Positions 1 through 6,143 of a stretch of 7,926 bases of DNA are shown piece by piece. A program made the translations under genes and the position numbers. This stretch comes from Propionibacteriaceae bacterium (GTDB lineage Bacteria > Actinomycetota > Actinomycetes > Propionibacteriales > Propionibacteriaceae). Under the pieces are notes generated by a model. That model did no database searches. It saw nothing but the letters and a program-made list of their open reading frames with translations, and had not been told where the DNA came from. The stretch spans positions 1 through 7,926 of the forward strand of contig JAITSW010000107.1 in assembly GCA_031287505.1 (NCBI GenBank), given 5' to 3'. Every line of letters starts with the position of its first letter. Positions within the stretch are counted from its first letter, which is position 1.

Positions 1-6
1 TTTGGG

Positions 7-783
7 CTAACTGACCCGATAAGTCCATTCTCGAGCTTCAAATTTGGCGCTAAGGCCTGCGATGCCCTCGAGTTGCCGGGGACACAGGTCTTCGGCCCGG
101 AGTTGGAAGTGGCGGGCAAACTCCGCCAATAACAAGTCTTGCACCTGTGTCCGGCTTAGGGAGGTGTGTGCGGAAATCGGGTCTACCTGCTTTTCGGCGC
201 TTCTTGGGCCGCGCGGATTGACTCTTTCCCTGCCAATGCGGATGACTTCGTTCATAGCCTGCGAATCAATGTCGTAAGCCATGGTGACGTGGTGCAGGAC
301 GCCGTCCCCAACCCTCTTTTGGGCGGCTCCCGCAATTTTGCCGAGGGGCGACGAGATGTCGTTGACATCGGCAAATCGCGCGGCTATCCCAAGGCGCTGT
401 AAGACTGGCAATACCCAGTTGTTGAGTTTGGCATAGGAATCGCGAAAACTCAGGCCGCGCACGAGGGCCGCCGGCATCACCAGCGAAAACGTGATGCATT
501 TTCCCGGTTCCATATACATGGCGCCGCCACCGGATATCCGGCGCACAATCTTCACCCCCCGCCGCCGGGCGGCCTCTTCGTCTACCTCGTTGGAAACCGA
601 TTGGGACGAGCCGATCACCACCGCCGTCTCTTTCAATTCCCAAAATCGAATAGTGGGACCCAGGCGTCCAGCCGCAAACTCCCGCAAAGCCGCTTCGTCA
701 ATAGCGCAATGCCCGGCGGTGCTCACCGGGATGGCAGATCGCAATAGCGTAATCGGCGATATCAGCTCATCTGGGTAGGGCAA
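7..783 (-). CDS. lplA: Lipoate-protein ligase A family protein (single catalytic domain)
   Basis: Probably activates lipoate (or octanoate) with ATP and attaches it to the lysine of lipoyl domains of 2-oxoacid dehydrogenases or GcvH, in the cytoplasm. The 258-residue protein has the family signatures in order: RRISGGGAMY (residues 81-90), NDI followed by GKIAGAAQKR (141-157, with the conserved lysine K149), then VLHHVTMAYDID (162-173) and a KQVDP motif near 198-202. The NDI...GKIAG pattern and the lack of a cysteine in that region favour a ligase over the cysteine-dependent octanoyltransferases LipM/LipL. There is no room for the C-terminal accessory domain of E. coli LplA (338 aa), so it is a short form. 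The start is TTG at 783: AGGA lies 6 nt upstream and an in-frame stop lies further upstream with no other start between. It is divergent from yebC and the stop TAG is at 7-9. Family call is firm; exact substrate (lipoate or octanoate) and acceptor are inferred. Confidence 0.85.
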   Translation of the reverse strand: MPYPDELISPITLLRSAIPVSTAGHCAIDEAALREFAAGRLGPTIRFWELKETAVVIGSSQSVSNEVDEEAARRRGVKIVRRISGGGAMYMEPGKCITFSLVMPAALVRGLSFRDSYAKLNNWVLPVLQRLGIAARFADVNDISSPLGKIAGAAQKRVGDGVLHHVTMAYDIDSQAMNEVIRIGRERVNPRGPRSAEKQVDPISAHTSLSRTQVQDLLLAEFARHFQLRAEDLCPRQLEGIAGLSAKFEAREWTYRVS

Positions 784-841
784 GGGGCATCCTTTTCTCT
801 GGTTGCTCTAGAATAGTGAAGGTTTGATAGGAAGGACGGAT
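784..841. promoter_or_regulatory. Divergent promoter region between lplA and yebC
   Basis: This is the only space from which lplA (leftward) and yebC (rightward) can be transcribed divergently. TAGAAT at 809-814 fits an actinobacterial TANNNT -10 element for yebC. The overlapping TATTCT on the opposite strand (815-810) fits one for lplA. Neither has a recognisable -35 hexamer at 16-18 bp, so the assignment rests on the -10 elements and geometry alone. The yebC ribosome binding site GGAAGGA (830-836) lies 5 nt before its ATG. Confidence 0.35.
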
Positions 842-1609
842 ATGAGCGGGCATTCGAAATGGGCGACCACTAAACACAAGAAGGCGGCCATCGACGCCAA
901 GCGGGGCAAACTCTTTGCCAGGCTCATAAAGAATATCGAGGTGGCCGGACGCGTGGGCGGCCCTGATCCGGCTGGAAATCCCACCCTTTATGACGCCATC
1001 CAGAAAGCCAAGAAGAACTCTGTCCCCGCCGACAACATCGAGCGCGCGCTTAAACGGGCCAGCGGTGCCGAGGCTGGCGGTGCCGACTACATCAATATCA
1101 CCTATGAGGCCTATGCGCCCGGCGGAGTGGCAGTGCTCATCGAATGCCTCACCGATAACCGAAACCGTTCTGCCACCGAAGTGCGCCTCGCTGTTGAGCG
1201 CAATGGCGGGCGGATGGCTGACATGGGCTCGGTGCAGCGTCTTTTCAACCGCAAAGGCGTGGTGGAAGTCGATGCCAAAGGCGATAACCCGGCAGACGAG
1301 CTCAGTGTTATGGAAGCCACCCTGGATGCCAACGCCGAAGAGGTTCGCGACGACGGCGACGTGATCACCGTCCTTTCAGAGCCCAACGATTTGGTGGCCG
1401 TCCGCAGAGCCGTCCAAGAGGCAGGTTTCGACTATGAAAAGGCCGAGGTCAACTTCATCCCAACGTTCACCGAGACAATCCCCGACATCGAGACAGCCCG
1501 CAAGCTCTTCAAAGTTTTGGATGCCCTAGAAGATCTCGACGACGTCCAGGATGTCTTCTCAAACGAAGATATCTCTGACGAGATTCTTGCCGCCCTGGAC
1601 GAGGAATAA
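842..1609 (+). CDS. yebC: YebC/TACO1 family translation factor
   Basis: YebC-family proteins (relatives of mitochondrial TACO1) bind ribosomes and help translate difficult, especially proline-rich, stretches. Older annotations call them probable transcriptional regulators. The 255-residue protein shows the full family pattern: N-terminal [64 protein letters not shown], and [13 protein letters not shown], with an acidic C-terminus. Length is typical (about 240-255). The start is ATG 842, because it gives the canonical MSGHSKW terminus and has GGAAGGA 5 nt upstream; an in-frame TTG at 824 would add only six unconserved residues. It precedes ruvCAB, a linkage common across bacteria. A stem-loop and LexA box separate it from ruvC, so it is probably not under the same SOS control. 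Confidence 0.96.
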   Translation: MSGHSKWATTKHKKAAIDAKRGKLFARLIKNIEVAGRVGGPDPAGNPTLYDAIQKAKKNSVPADNIERALKRASGAEAGGADYINITYEAYAPGGVAVLIECLTDNRNRSATEVRLAVERNGGRMADMGSVQRLFNRKGVVEVDAKGDNPADELSVMEATLDANAEEVRDDGDVITVLSEPNDLVAVRRAVQEAGFDYEKAEVNFIPTFTETIPDIETARKLFKVLDALEDLDDVQDVFSNEDISDEILAALDEE

Positions 1610-1629
1610 ACCGTGTTGCGGCCTATCCG

Positions 1630-1662
1630 GCGTGGATGCACCTTCTTGGGGTGAATCCACGC
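1630..1662. other. Imperfect stem-loop between yebC and ruvC
   Basis: An 8-bp perfect stem, GCGTGGAT (1630-1637) with ATCCACGC (1655-1662), is followed after one G/A mismatch by four more pairs (CACC 1639-1642 with GGTG 1650-1653), leaving a 7-nt loop. There is no T-run after it, so it is not a textbook intrinsic terminator. It could be a U-less actinobacterial terminator for yebC, an RNA-processing or stability element, or a DNA operator. The structure is seen directly; its function is not known. Confidence 0.5.
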
Positions 1663-1667
1663 TAGCA

Positions 1668-1683
1668 TCGAACAGACGTTCGA
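1668..1683. promoter_or_regulatory. LexA/SOS operator upstream of ruvC
   Basis: The sequence TCGAACAGACGTTCGA has two perfect 6-bp half-sites, TCGAAC and GTTCGA, separated by 4 bp. This is exactly the mycobacterial SOS-box form TCGAAC-N4-GTTCGA and also fits the Gram-positive Cheo-box core GAAC-N4-GTTC. It ends 14 bp before the ruvC ATG. A TANNNT candidate -10, TAGCAT (1663-1668), abuts and overlaps it by one base, so bound LexA would block RNA polymerase; no convincing -35 is visible. In Mycobacterium tuberculosis ruvC is a known LexA-regulated gene, so position and sequence both support SOS control of ruvCAB here. Confidence 0.85.
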
Positions 1684-1697
1684 ATGAGAGGCTGGAT

Positions 1698-2219
1698 ATG
1701 CGCGTTCTTGGGGTTGATCCGGGATTGACGCGTTGCGGCGTCGGCGTGGTCGAGGGCACGGTGGGACGGGCGCCCAAAATGATTGGCGTGGGGGTTATCC
1801 GAACGCCTGCCGATATGGACTTGCCCAAGCGGCTGCTGCTTATCGAGAATGGCCTGTGCGAGTGGATGGACGAATACCGGCCTGAGGTGGTGACTATTGA
1901 GCGGGTCTTCGCCGATTTGAATGTCATCTCGGTGATGGGCGTGGCCCAAGCCGTGGGTTTGGCGATGGTGGCTGCGCAAAAGCGCGGCCTTCCGGTTTAC
2001 CAACACACTCCAACCGAGGTGAAAGCCGCCCTTACCGGTTCTGGCCGCGCTGACAAGGCGCAGGTGGGAGCTATGGTCACCAAGATTCTCAAACTGGATA
2101 AGCCGCCAAAACCGGCAGACGCGGCAGATGCGCTGGCATTGGCGATTTGCCACGTGTGGCGCGGTGCCGCCAGCGATAGGCTGGCTCAAGCTGTGGCAAA
2201 GGCAGGAGGCAGGCGATGA
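1698..2219 (+). CDS. ruvC: Crossover junction endodeoxyribonuclease RuvC
   Basis: RuvC is the dimeric, Mg2+-dependent resolvase that cuts Holliday junctions symmetrically, working with the RuvAB branch-migration motor in recombination repair. The 173-residue protein has the RNase H-like fold signatures: [14 protein letters not shown] with catalytic D7, TIERVF with E68, and [12 protein letters not shown] with D141 and D144, matching E. coli D7/E66/D138/D141. All four acidic catalytic residues are present. The start is ATG 1698, which gives the canonical MRVLGVDPG terminus; GAGAGG (1686-1691) lies 6 nt upstream. A longer reading frame back to 1551 would run through the stem-loop and SOS box and is rejected. 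Its TGA overlaps the ruvA ATG by 4 bp (ATGA), implying translational coupling. It is probably induced by DNA damage through the LexA box. Confidence 0.97.
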   Translation: MRVLGVDPGLTRCGVGVVEGTVGRAPKMIGVGVIRTPADMDLPKRLLLIENGLCEWMDEYRPEVVTIERVFADLNVISVMGVAQAVGLAMVAAQKRGLPVYQHTPTEVKAALTGSGRADKAQVGAMVTKILKLDKPPKPADAADALALAICHVWRGAASDRLAQAVAKAGGRR

Positions 2220-2803
2220 TTGCAAGTGTTAGCGGGAACGTTCTAGTTGCCGGAGCCTCATGGGTTGTTGTGGATGTAAACGGCCTTGGCGTGAAAGTCT
2301 TCTGCACTCCGGCTTGCGCGGCGGCCGCACGGGTAGGGCAGCCGTTCACGCTTCACACCTCCTTGGTCGTCCGCGAAGACTCCCTGACGCTCTTCGGCTT
2401 CATCCTTGGCTCCGAACGCGATTTCTTCGAGCTGGTGCAGTCAGTTTCCGGCATCGGGCCAAAGATCGCCCTGGCGAGCGTCTCGGTTTTGAGCCCGGAA
2501 GAGTTTGGCGCTGCGGTAGCCGCCGAAAATATCGCCGCCATCACCCAGGTGCCCGGCATCGGCAAGAAGGGCGCCCAGCGGTTGGTCATCGAGCTCAAAG
2601 ACAAAGTCGGGCCGGTGGCGGGCAGCACTTTGATCGGACACCTGCGTTGGCGCGACCAGGTGCTCTCCGGCTTGCAGGGTTTGGGATGGTCTTCTAGAGA
2701 CGCCGAGGCGGCCTGCGAGCGCATTGCGGATTTTGCGTCCGCCGATCCAACGCCTTCAGTCCCCGAGCTTATGCGGGCTGCCTTGCAGACGCTGGCAAAG
2801 TGA
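2216..2803 (+). CDS. ruvA: Holliday junction branch migration protein RuvA
   Basis: RuvA forms tetramers that clamp a four-way junction in a square-planar form and load RuvB hexamers on opposite arms. The 195-residue protein shows three domains: an N-terminal OB-fold (about 1-63, beginning MIASVSG and ending LTLFGF), a middle domain with two helix-hairpin-helix motifs (VSGIGPK at 77-83 and [19 protein letters not shown] at 112-130), and a C-terminal RuvB-binding domain (about 145-195, [21 protein letters not shown]). Length is typical (about 190-205). Start ATG 2216 has a strong AGGAGG (2204-2209) 6 nt upstream, lying inside the end of ruvC. It is cotranscribed with ruvC and ruvB. Confidence 0.97.
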   Translation: MIASVSGNVLVAGASWVVVDVNGLGVKVFCTPACAAAARVGQPFTLHTSLVVREDSLTLFGFILGSERDFFELVQSVSGIGPKIALASVSVLSPEEFGAAVAAENIAAITQVPGIGKKGAQRLVIELKDKVGPVAGSTLIGHLRWRDQVLSGLQGLGWSSRDAEAACERIADFASADPTPSVPELMRAALQTLAK

Positions 2804-2809
2804 GTCTTG

Positions 2810-3862
2810 ATGTCTGAAACCGAAGATCCGCTAGACCCGGCTCCGCTTTTGGAAGACCGGGCCGCTGAGTCCGCCTTGCGTCCGGGCAAGTTGGCCGAGT
2901 TTGGCGGGCAAGCCCGCGTCAGCGAGCAGCTAAGCCTGGTGATCGAGGCCGCCCAAGCTCGGGGCGGCGCCCCGGAGCACATCTTGCTTTCCGGCCCTCC
3001 GGGGCTTGGCAAAACCACCTTGGCCATGATTATCGCCAACGAGCTGGAGACGCCGATTCGCATTACATCAGGCCCGGCGATTCAACACGCCGGAGACTTG
3101 GCGGCCATCCTCTCCGGGCTGCAAGAGGGGGAGGTCTTCTTCCTAGACGAAATCCACCGCATGGCCCGTCCCGCAGAGGAAATGCTCTATCTCGCCATGG
3201 AGGATTTCCGGGTCGACGTTGTGGTGGGCAAGGGTCCGGGGGCGACTGCCATTCCGATAGAAATCCCGCCCTTTACCCTGGTGGGTGCCACGACGAGGGC
3301 GGGGCTGCTTCCGGGGCCGCTGCGAGACCGCTTTGGTTTCACCGCTCAGTTGGATTTCTATTCCGCAGACGACTTGGCGAAAATTGTGGTTCGCTCGGCG
3401 CACTTGCTCGGAGTCAAGCTTGGAAAAGGGGTTGCGGTGGAGATTGCCTCCCGCTCGCGTGGCACTCCGCGGATTGCCAACCGGCTGCTCCGCCGGGTGC
3501 GCGACTTTGCGCAGGTGCGTTCTTCGGGGGTAATCACCGAATCTGTGGCATCCGACGCCCTAGCCTTATACGAAATAGACCCGTTGGGCTTAGACCGTTT
3601 GGACAGAGCCGTGCTTGAGGCTATTTGCCTGAAATTCGGCGGTGGCCCCGTCGGCCTGGGAACACTTGCGATGGCGGTCAGCGAAGAAGCCGAGACCGTC
3701 GAAGAGGTGGCAGAGCCATTTTTGGTGCGGCAGGGTTTCATGCTGCGCACCTCACGGGGGCGCATGGCGACTGGGCGCGCTTTCGCGCATTTGGGGGCAG
3801 CTCCTCCGATGGGATTCCCCGGTTCGGCCAGCCCAGATCTCTTCGCAGACGCCGGCGAATAG
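2810..3862 (+). CDS. ruvB: Holliday junction branch migration DNA helicase RuvB
   Basis: RuvB is the AAA+ hexameric ATPase that pumps DNA through the RuvA-bound junction during branch migration. The 350-residue protein has [11 protein letters not shown] (24-34), Walker [10 protein letters not shown] (62-70), Walker B FFLDEIH (110-116), sensor-1 region GATTRAG (159-165), an arginine finger within PLRDRFG (170-176), sensor-2 region [13 protein letters not shown] (218-229), and the C-terminal winged helix with [12 protein letters not shown] and [12 protein letters not shown] (310-321). Length is normal. I place the start at ATG 2810; the TTG immediately before it in frame (2807) is a possible alternative adding one residue. 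The Shine-Dalgarno is weak (GTGAG at 2800-2804, across the ruvA stop), so translation may depend on coupling to ruvA 6 bp upstream. It is the last gene of the probable SOS-controlled ruvCAB unit. Confidence 0.97.
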   Translation: MSETEDPLDPAPLLEDRAAESALRPGKLAEFGGQARVSEQLSLVIEAAQARGGAPEHILLSGPPGLGKTTLAMIIANELETPIRITSGPAIQHAGDLAAILSGLQEGEVFFLDEIHRMARPAEEMLYLAMEDFRVDVVVGKGPGATAIPIEIPPFTLVGATTRAGLLPGPLRDRFGFTAQLDFYSADDLAKIVVRSAHLLGVKLGKGVAVEIASRSRGTPRIANRLLRRVRDFAQVRSSGVITESVASDALALYEIDPLGLDRLDRAVLEAICLKFGGGPVGLGTLAMAVSEEAETVEEVAEPFLVRQGFMLRTSRGRMATGRAFAHLGAAPPMGFPGSASPDLFADAGE

Positions 3863-3866
3863 CCAA

Positions 3867-3883
3867 ACGCCGGGTTTTGGCGT
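3867..3883 (+). terminator. Weak hairpin after ruvB, possible terminator
   Basis: Just after the ruvB stop, ACGCC (3867-3871) can pair with GGCGT (3879-3883) around a 7-nt loop GGGTTTT. An alternative fold pairs GCCAAA (3862-3867) with TTTGGC (3876-3881). Only CTTAGG follows, with no T-run, so any termination would be weak. Position at the end of the ruvCAB unit is the main support. Confidence 0.3.
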
Positions 3884-3898
3884 CTTAGGCGCGGTCAA

Positions 3899-3957
3899 GT
3901 GGGGAATATTCGCTCCCACACGGTAGAGTTGCACCTCGGTGACGTTTAGGTTGCCAT
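3899..3957 (+). promoter_or_regulatory. Hairpin and candidate promoter upstream of yajC
   Basis: GTGGGG (3899-3904) can pair with TCCCAC (3914-3919) over a loop containing AATATT, giving a second small hairpin. Downstream, TTGCAC (3929-3934) is a fair -35 and TGCCAT (3952-3957), 17 bp later, a poor -10; TAGGTT (3947-3952) is a better TANNNT -10 but has no -35 at proper spacing. A separate promoter for yajC-secD-secF-apt is plausible because the ruvB-yajC gap (121 bp) is the largest intergenic gap in the window and the two modules have different roles. Elements are weak and unproven. Confidence 0.3.
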
Positions 3958-3983
3958 TTAATGAGTGCTTTAGGGAGTTTCGC

Positions 3984-4367
3984 ATGGATCCGATCAGTCT
4001 GGTCATTCTTGTTGCCGTCATCGTTGGCGGCTATTTCTTGATGTACCGCCCAAACAAGAAGCGCCAAGACGCGGCGAAGGCCGCTATGGCAGCTCTGGGG
4101 CCTGGCTCGCGCGTCATGACTGTCGGGGGAATAATCGGCACCATCGTCGAGCTTGGTGAGAAAACCCTGATCTTGGAGGTTAATCCCGACACTCAGATTA
4201 TCGTCTTGCGCGAAGGTTTGGCGGTTCGCCCTGCCCCGGATGAAGAGTTCAGCTTTGAGGATGACTCTGACACCCAGGCAGAGGTGGAGGGCAAGGACGA
4301 GTATGCGCCTAGCGATTTTTCTTCCACTTTTGACGAGCCCCCGACTTCGCCCTCGGACGAGCGTTAG
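3984..4367 (+). CDS. yajC: Preprotein translocase subunit YajC
   Basis: YajC is a small single-pass membrane protein that associates with SecDF and the SecYEG channel. The 127-residue product has one N-terminal transmembrane helix (about residues 4-20, SLVILVAVIVGGYFLMY), the conserved RPNKKRQ segment just after it, and a soluble part with GSRVMTVGGIIGTIVEL (about 56-72). The C-terminal third is a low-complexity, strongly acidic Ser/Asp/Glu/Pro tail (from about residue 83), a common actinobacterial elaboration. Start ATG 3984 places the helix at the N-terminus, with AGGGAG (3972-3977) 6 nt upstream; an upstream in-frame start at 3939 would add 15 polar residues before the helix and has no support. 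It is followed 42 bp later by secD, as expected for a yajC-secDF operon. Confidence 0.93.
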   Translation: MDPISLVILVAVIVGGYFLMYRPNKKRQDAAKAAMAALGPGSRVMTVGGIIGTIVELGEKTLILEVNPDTQIIVLREGLAVRPAPDEEFSFEDDSDTQAEVEGKDEYAPSDFSSTFDEPPTSPSDER

Positions 4368-4409
4368 AGTCTTTTAGTCAAATAGCCGCTGAGAATCGGG
4401 TAGGTAAAG

Positions 4410-6143
4410 ATGGCAACAACTAGCCGCAAGTCGATACATCCAGGCAGAACAGTCTCCCTGTTCGCGTTGTTTATCGCTGCTTTATATGTGATTATCGCTA
4501 TTACAGGCTCTTGGTCTCCGAAATTGGGCCTGGATCTGCGCGGTGGCACCACGATCACGTTGACGGCAAGCAATTCCAACGGGGCAGGCAGCGTCTCCCC
4601 CGAGAGCTTGGAGCTGGCCCGGACGATCATGTCCCAACGTGTGGACGGCATGGGCGTCAGCGAGGCCGAGGTCACCACTTCCGGTGATCGCGAAATCGTG
4701 GTGACGGTGCCGAACGTTCAAAAAGAAGAACTCCAAGACATGGTGGGGCAGACAGCCCAGTTGTATTTTCGGCGGGTCTACGCCAGGGAGTTGACGGAGG
4801 CGGCCAAGCAGGCCGGAGCCGTTGAGAGCACAACTCCGCAAGATCCCAGCGTTCCTGATCCCGATGGCGAGCCTGCGGAAGACGAAACTGCAGTCGATCC
4901 TGCGGAAGACGAAACCGCAGCCGATCCGTCCGACACTCCCGATGAGTCTGCGCCTACTGTGGCTCCAAGCGCCGACGGGCGCCCCATGCCGGCACTTCCA
5001 ACGCCGGTCGCCAGCCCGCGTCCCACAGCTCCGGCGGCAACCCTGCCTACGATGGATGAGCGGATGGCATATACGCCGAGCGAAACGGACACCGCCGATT
5101 TCGAGAGTTTCGTCTGTGGCGTGACCCAGTGGCCAGACGTGGTGGATCAGCCCCTGGCAGCTTGTGACGAAGAGGGCTACTACAAGTATTTGCTAGGCCC
5201 GGCTTTGATCAGCGGCGAGGAAATAGCCGATTCGCAGCCGGCGATGCCCCAGGGACAGGTCTCTTGGATCGTCACGCTCAAGTTCAAGGAGAGCGGTGCC
5301 GCGAGTTTTGAGACAGTCACGGCGGCACTTGCCAAGGAGAGTGAGCCCAAGAACGAATTCGGCGTGGTGCTTGACTCTAAGGTGATCTCGGCGCCACGGG
5401 TTTCAAACGCGATTCCAGGCGGATCGGCGGAGATCTCCGGCAGCTTCACCCAAAAGAGCGCAACGAATCTGGCCAACGTTTTGCGCTACGGCGCGCTGCC
5501 GCTGGCCTTCGAGGTTGCCTCGGTTGACAACGTGTCTGCAAAGCTCGGCGGGGAGCAGCTGCTGGTGGGTATCATCGCCGGTCTGATCGGCCTGTTATTG
5601 GTCATCCTCTACTCGGTGGTCTACTACCGGGGACTGTTTGTGGTGGTGGTTTCGTCGTTGGCAATTGCCGGCACGTTTGCCTACGCCATGATCGTGCTCT
5701 TGGGCCAGGCGATTGGATTCGCGCTGAACTTGCCCGGCATCGCCGGCGTCATTGTGGCCATCGGCGTCACGGCTGACTCGTTTATCATCTATTTCGAGCG
5801 AATACGCGATGAAGTGCGAGATGGAAAATCGCTGAAGACGGCCATTGAAGTTGGCTGGAAGAGATCGCGGAAGACGATCCTCGCCGCCGACTCGGTGTCG
5901 ATGCTTTCGTCGGTGGTCTTGTTCCTCTTGGCGATGGGCACGGTAAAGGGCTTCGCCTTTACCTTGGGTCTGACGACCTTGATCGACGTGGCGATTGTGT
6001 TCTGGTTCACCAAGCCGATGATGACGCTGTTGGGCAAGACGAAGTTCTTCGGCGAAGGGCATCGATTCTCCGGCTTCGAAGCCGAGCACATGGGTAAGCG
6101 CAGCCCGTTACATTCCGGCCTGCCGAAGGAGGGTGAAGCCTGA
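4410..6143 (+). CDS. secD: Protein translocase subunit SecD
   Basis: SecD pairs with SecF as an RND-type machine that uses the proton motive force to pull exported proteins out of the SecYEG channel on the outer face. The 577-residue protein has TM1 (about 15-32), then LGLDLRGGT (39-47), a large extracytoplasmic P1 domain (about 35-380), and five more helices between about 384 and 537. GVTADSFIIYFERIRDE (452-468) in TM4 holds D456, equivalent to the proton-relay aspartate D519 of E. coli. P1 is interrupted by an acidic then Pro/Ala-rich insert (about 140-215) containing a 9-residue tandem repeat. The only two cysteines, C236 and C252, lie in P1. Start ATG 4410 has GGGTAGG just upstream. The stop overlaps secF by 1 bp (TGATG). 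Confidence 0.96.
   Translation: MATTSRKSIHPGRTVSLFALFIAALYVIIAITGSWSPKLGLDLRGGTTITLTASNSNGAGSVSPESLELARTIMSQRVDGMGVSEAEVTTSGDREIVVTVPNVQKEELQDMVGQTAQLYFRRVYARELTEAAKQAGAVESTTPQDPSVPDPDGEPAEDETAVDPAEDETAADPSDTPDESAPTVAPSADGRPMPALPTPVASPRPTAPAATLPTMDERMAYTPSETDTADFESFVCGVTQWPDVVDQPLAACDEEGYYKYLLGPALISGEEIADSQPAMPQGQVSWIVTLKFKESGAASFETVTAALAKESEPKNEFGVVLDSKVISAPRVSNAIPGGSAEISGSFTQKSATNLANVLRYGALPLAFEVASVDNVSAKLGGEQLLVGIIAGLIGLLLVILYSVVYYRGLFVVVVSSLAIAGTFAYAMIVLLGQAIGFALNLPGIAGVIVAIGVTADSFIIYFERIRDEVRDGKSLKTAIEVGWKRSRKTILAADSVSMLSSVVLFLLAMGTVKGFAFTLGLTTLIDVAIVFWFTKPMMTLLGKTKFFGEGHRFSGFEAEHMGKRSPLHSGLPKEGEA
4872..4925 (+). repeat. 27-bp tandem duplication within secD (9-residue repeat)
   Basis: Two adjacent 27-bp units (4872-4898 and 4899-4925) differ at only two positions (T/C changes at the third position of a Thr codon and the second position of a Val/Ala codon). 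They encode AEDETAVDP and AEDETAADP in the acidic insert of SecD. The unit length is a multiple of three, so copy changes keep the frame. The near identity points to a recent duplication. Confidence 0.9.

Noticed and set aside
824..841. Upstream in-frame TTG start for yebC (six extra residues).
   Set aside because: The YebC family begins at M(S/A)GHSKW, and GGAAGGA is correctly spaced for the ATG at 842, not for the TTG.
1551..1697. Long N-terminal extension of ruvC overlapping the end of yebC.
   Set aside because: RuvC proteins begin at MRVLGVDPG; the extension would be translated from the stem-loop and SOS box and has no family similarity.
2236..2243. GAACGTTC in ruvA (also at 4712-4719 in secD) as extra SOS boxes.
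   Set aside because: The half-sites are directly adjacent, lacking the 4-bp spacer LexA needs, and both lie inside coding sequence.
2447..2573. Repeated GGCATCGG-type sequence in ruvA.
   Set aside because: It reflects the two helix-hairpin-helix motifs (SGIGPK and PGIGKK) of RuvA, not a DNA repeat element.
2353..3063. 236-codon open frame on the minus strand across ruvA and ruvB.
   Set aside because: It is antisense to two certain genes, has Ser/Arg/Ala-rich composition typical of a shadow frame, and shows no recognisable domain.
3939..3983. Longer YajC start adding 15 residues.
   Set aside because: It would place polar residues before the membrane helix and ignores the well-spaced AGGGAG site serving ATG 3984.
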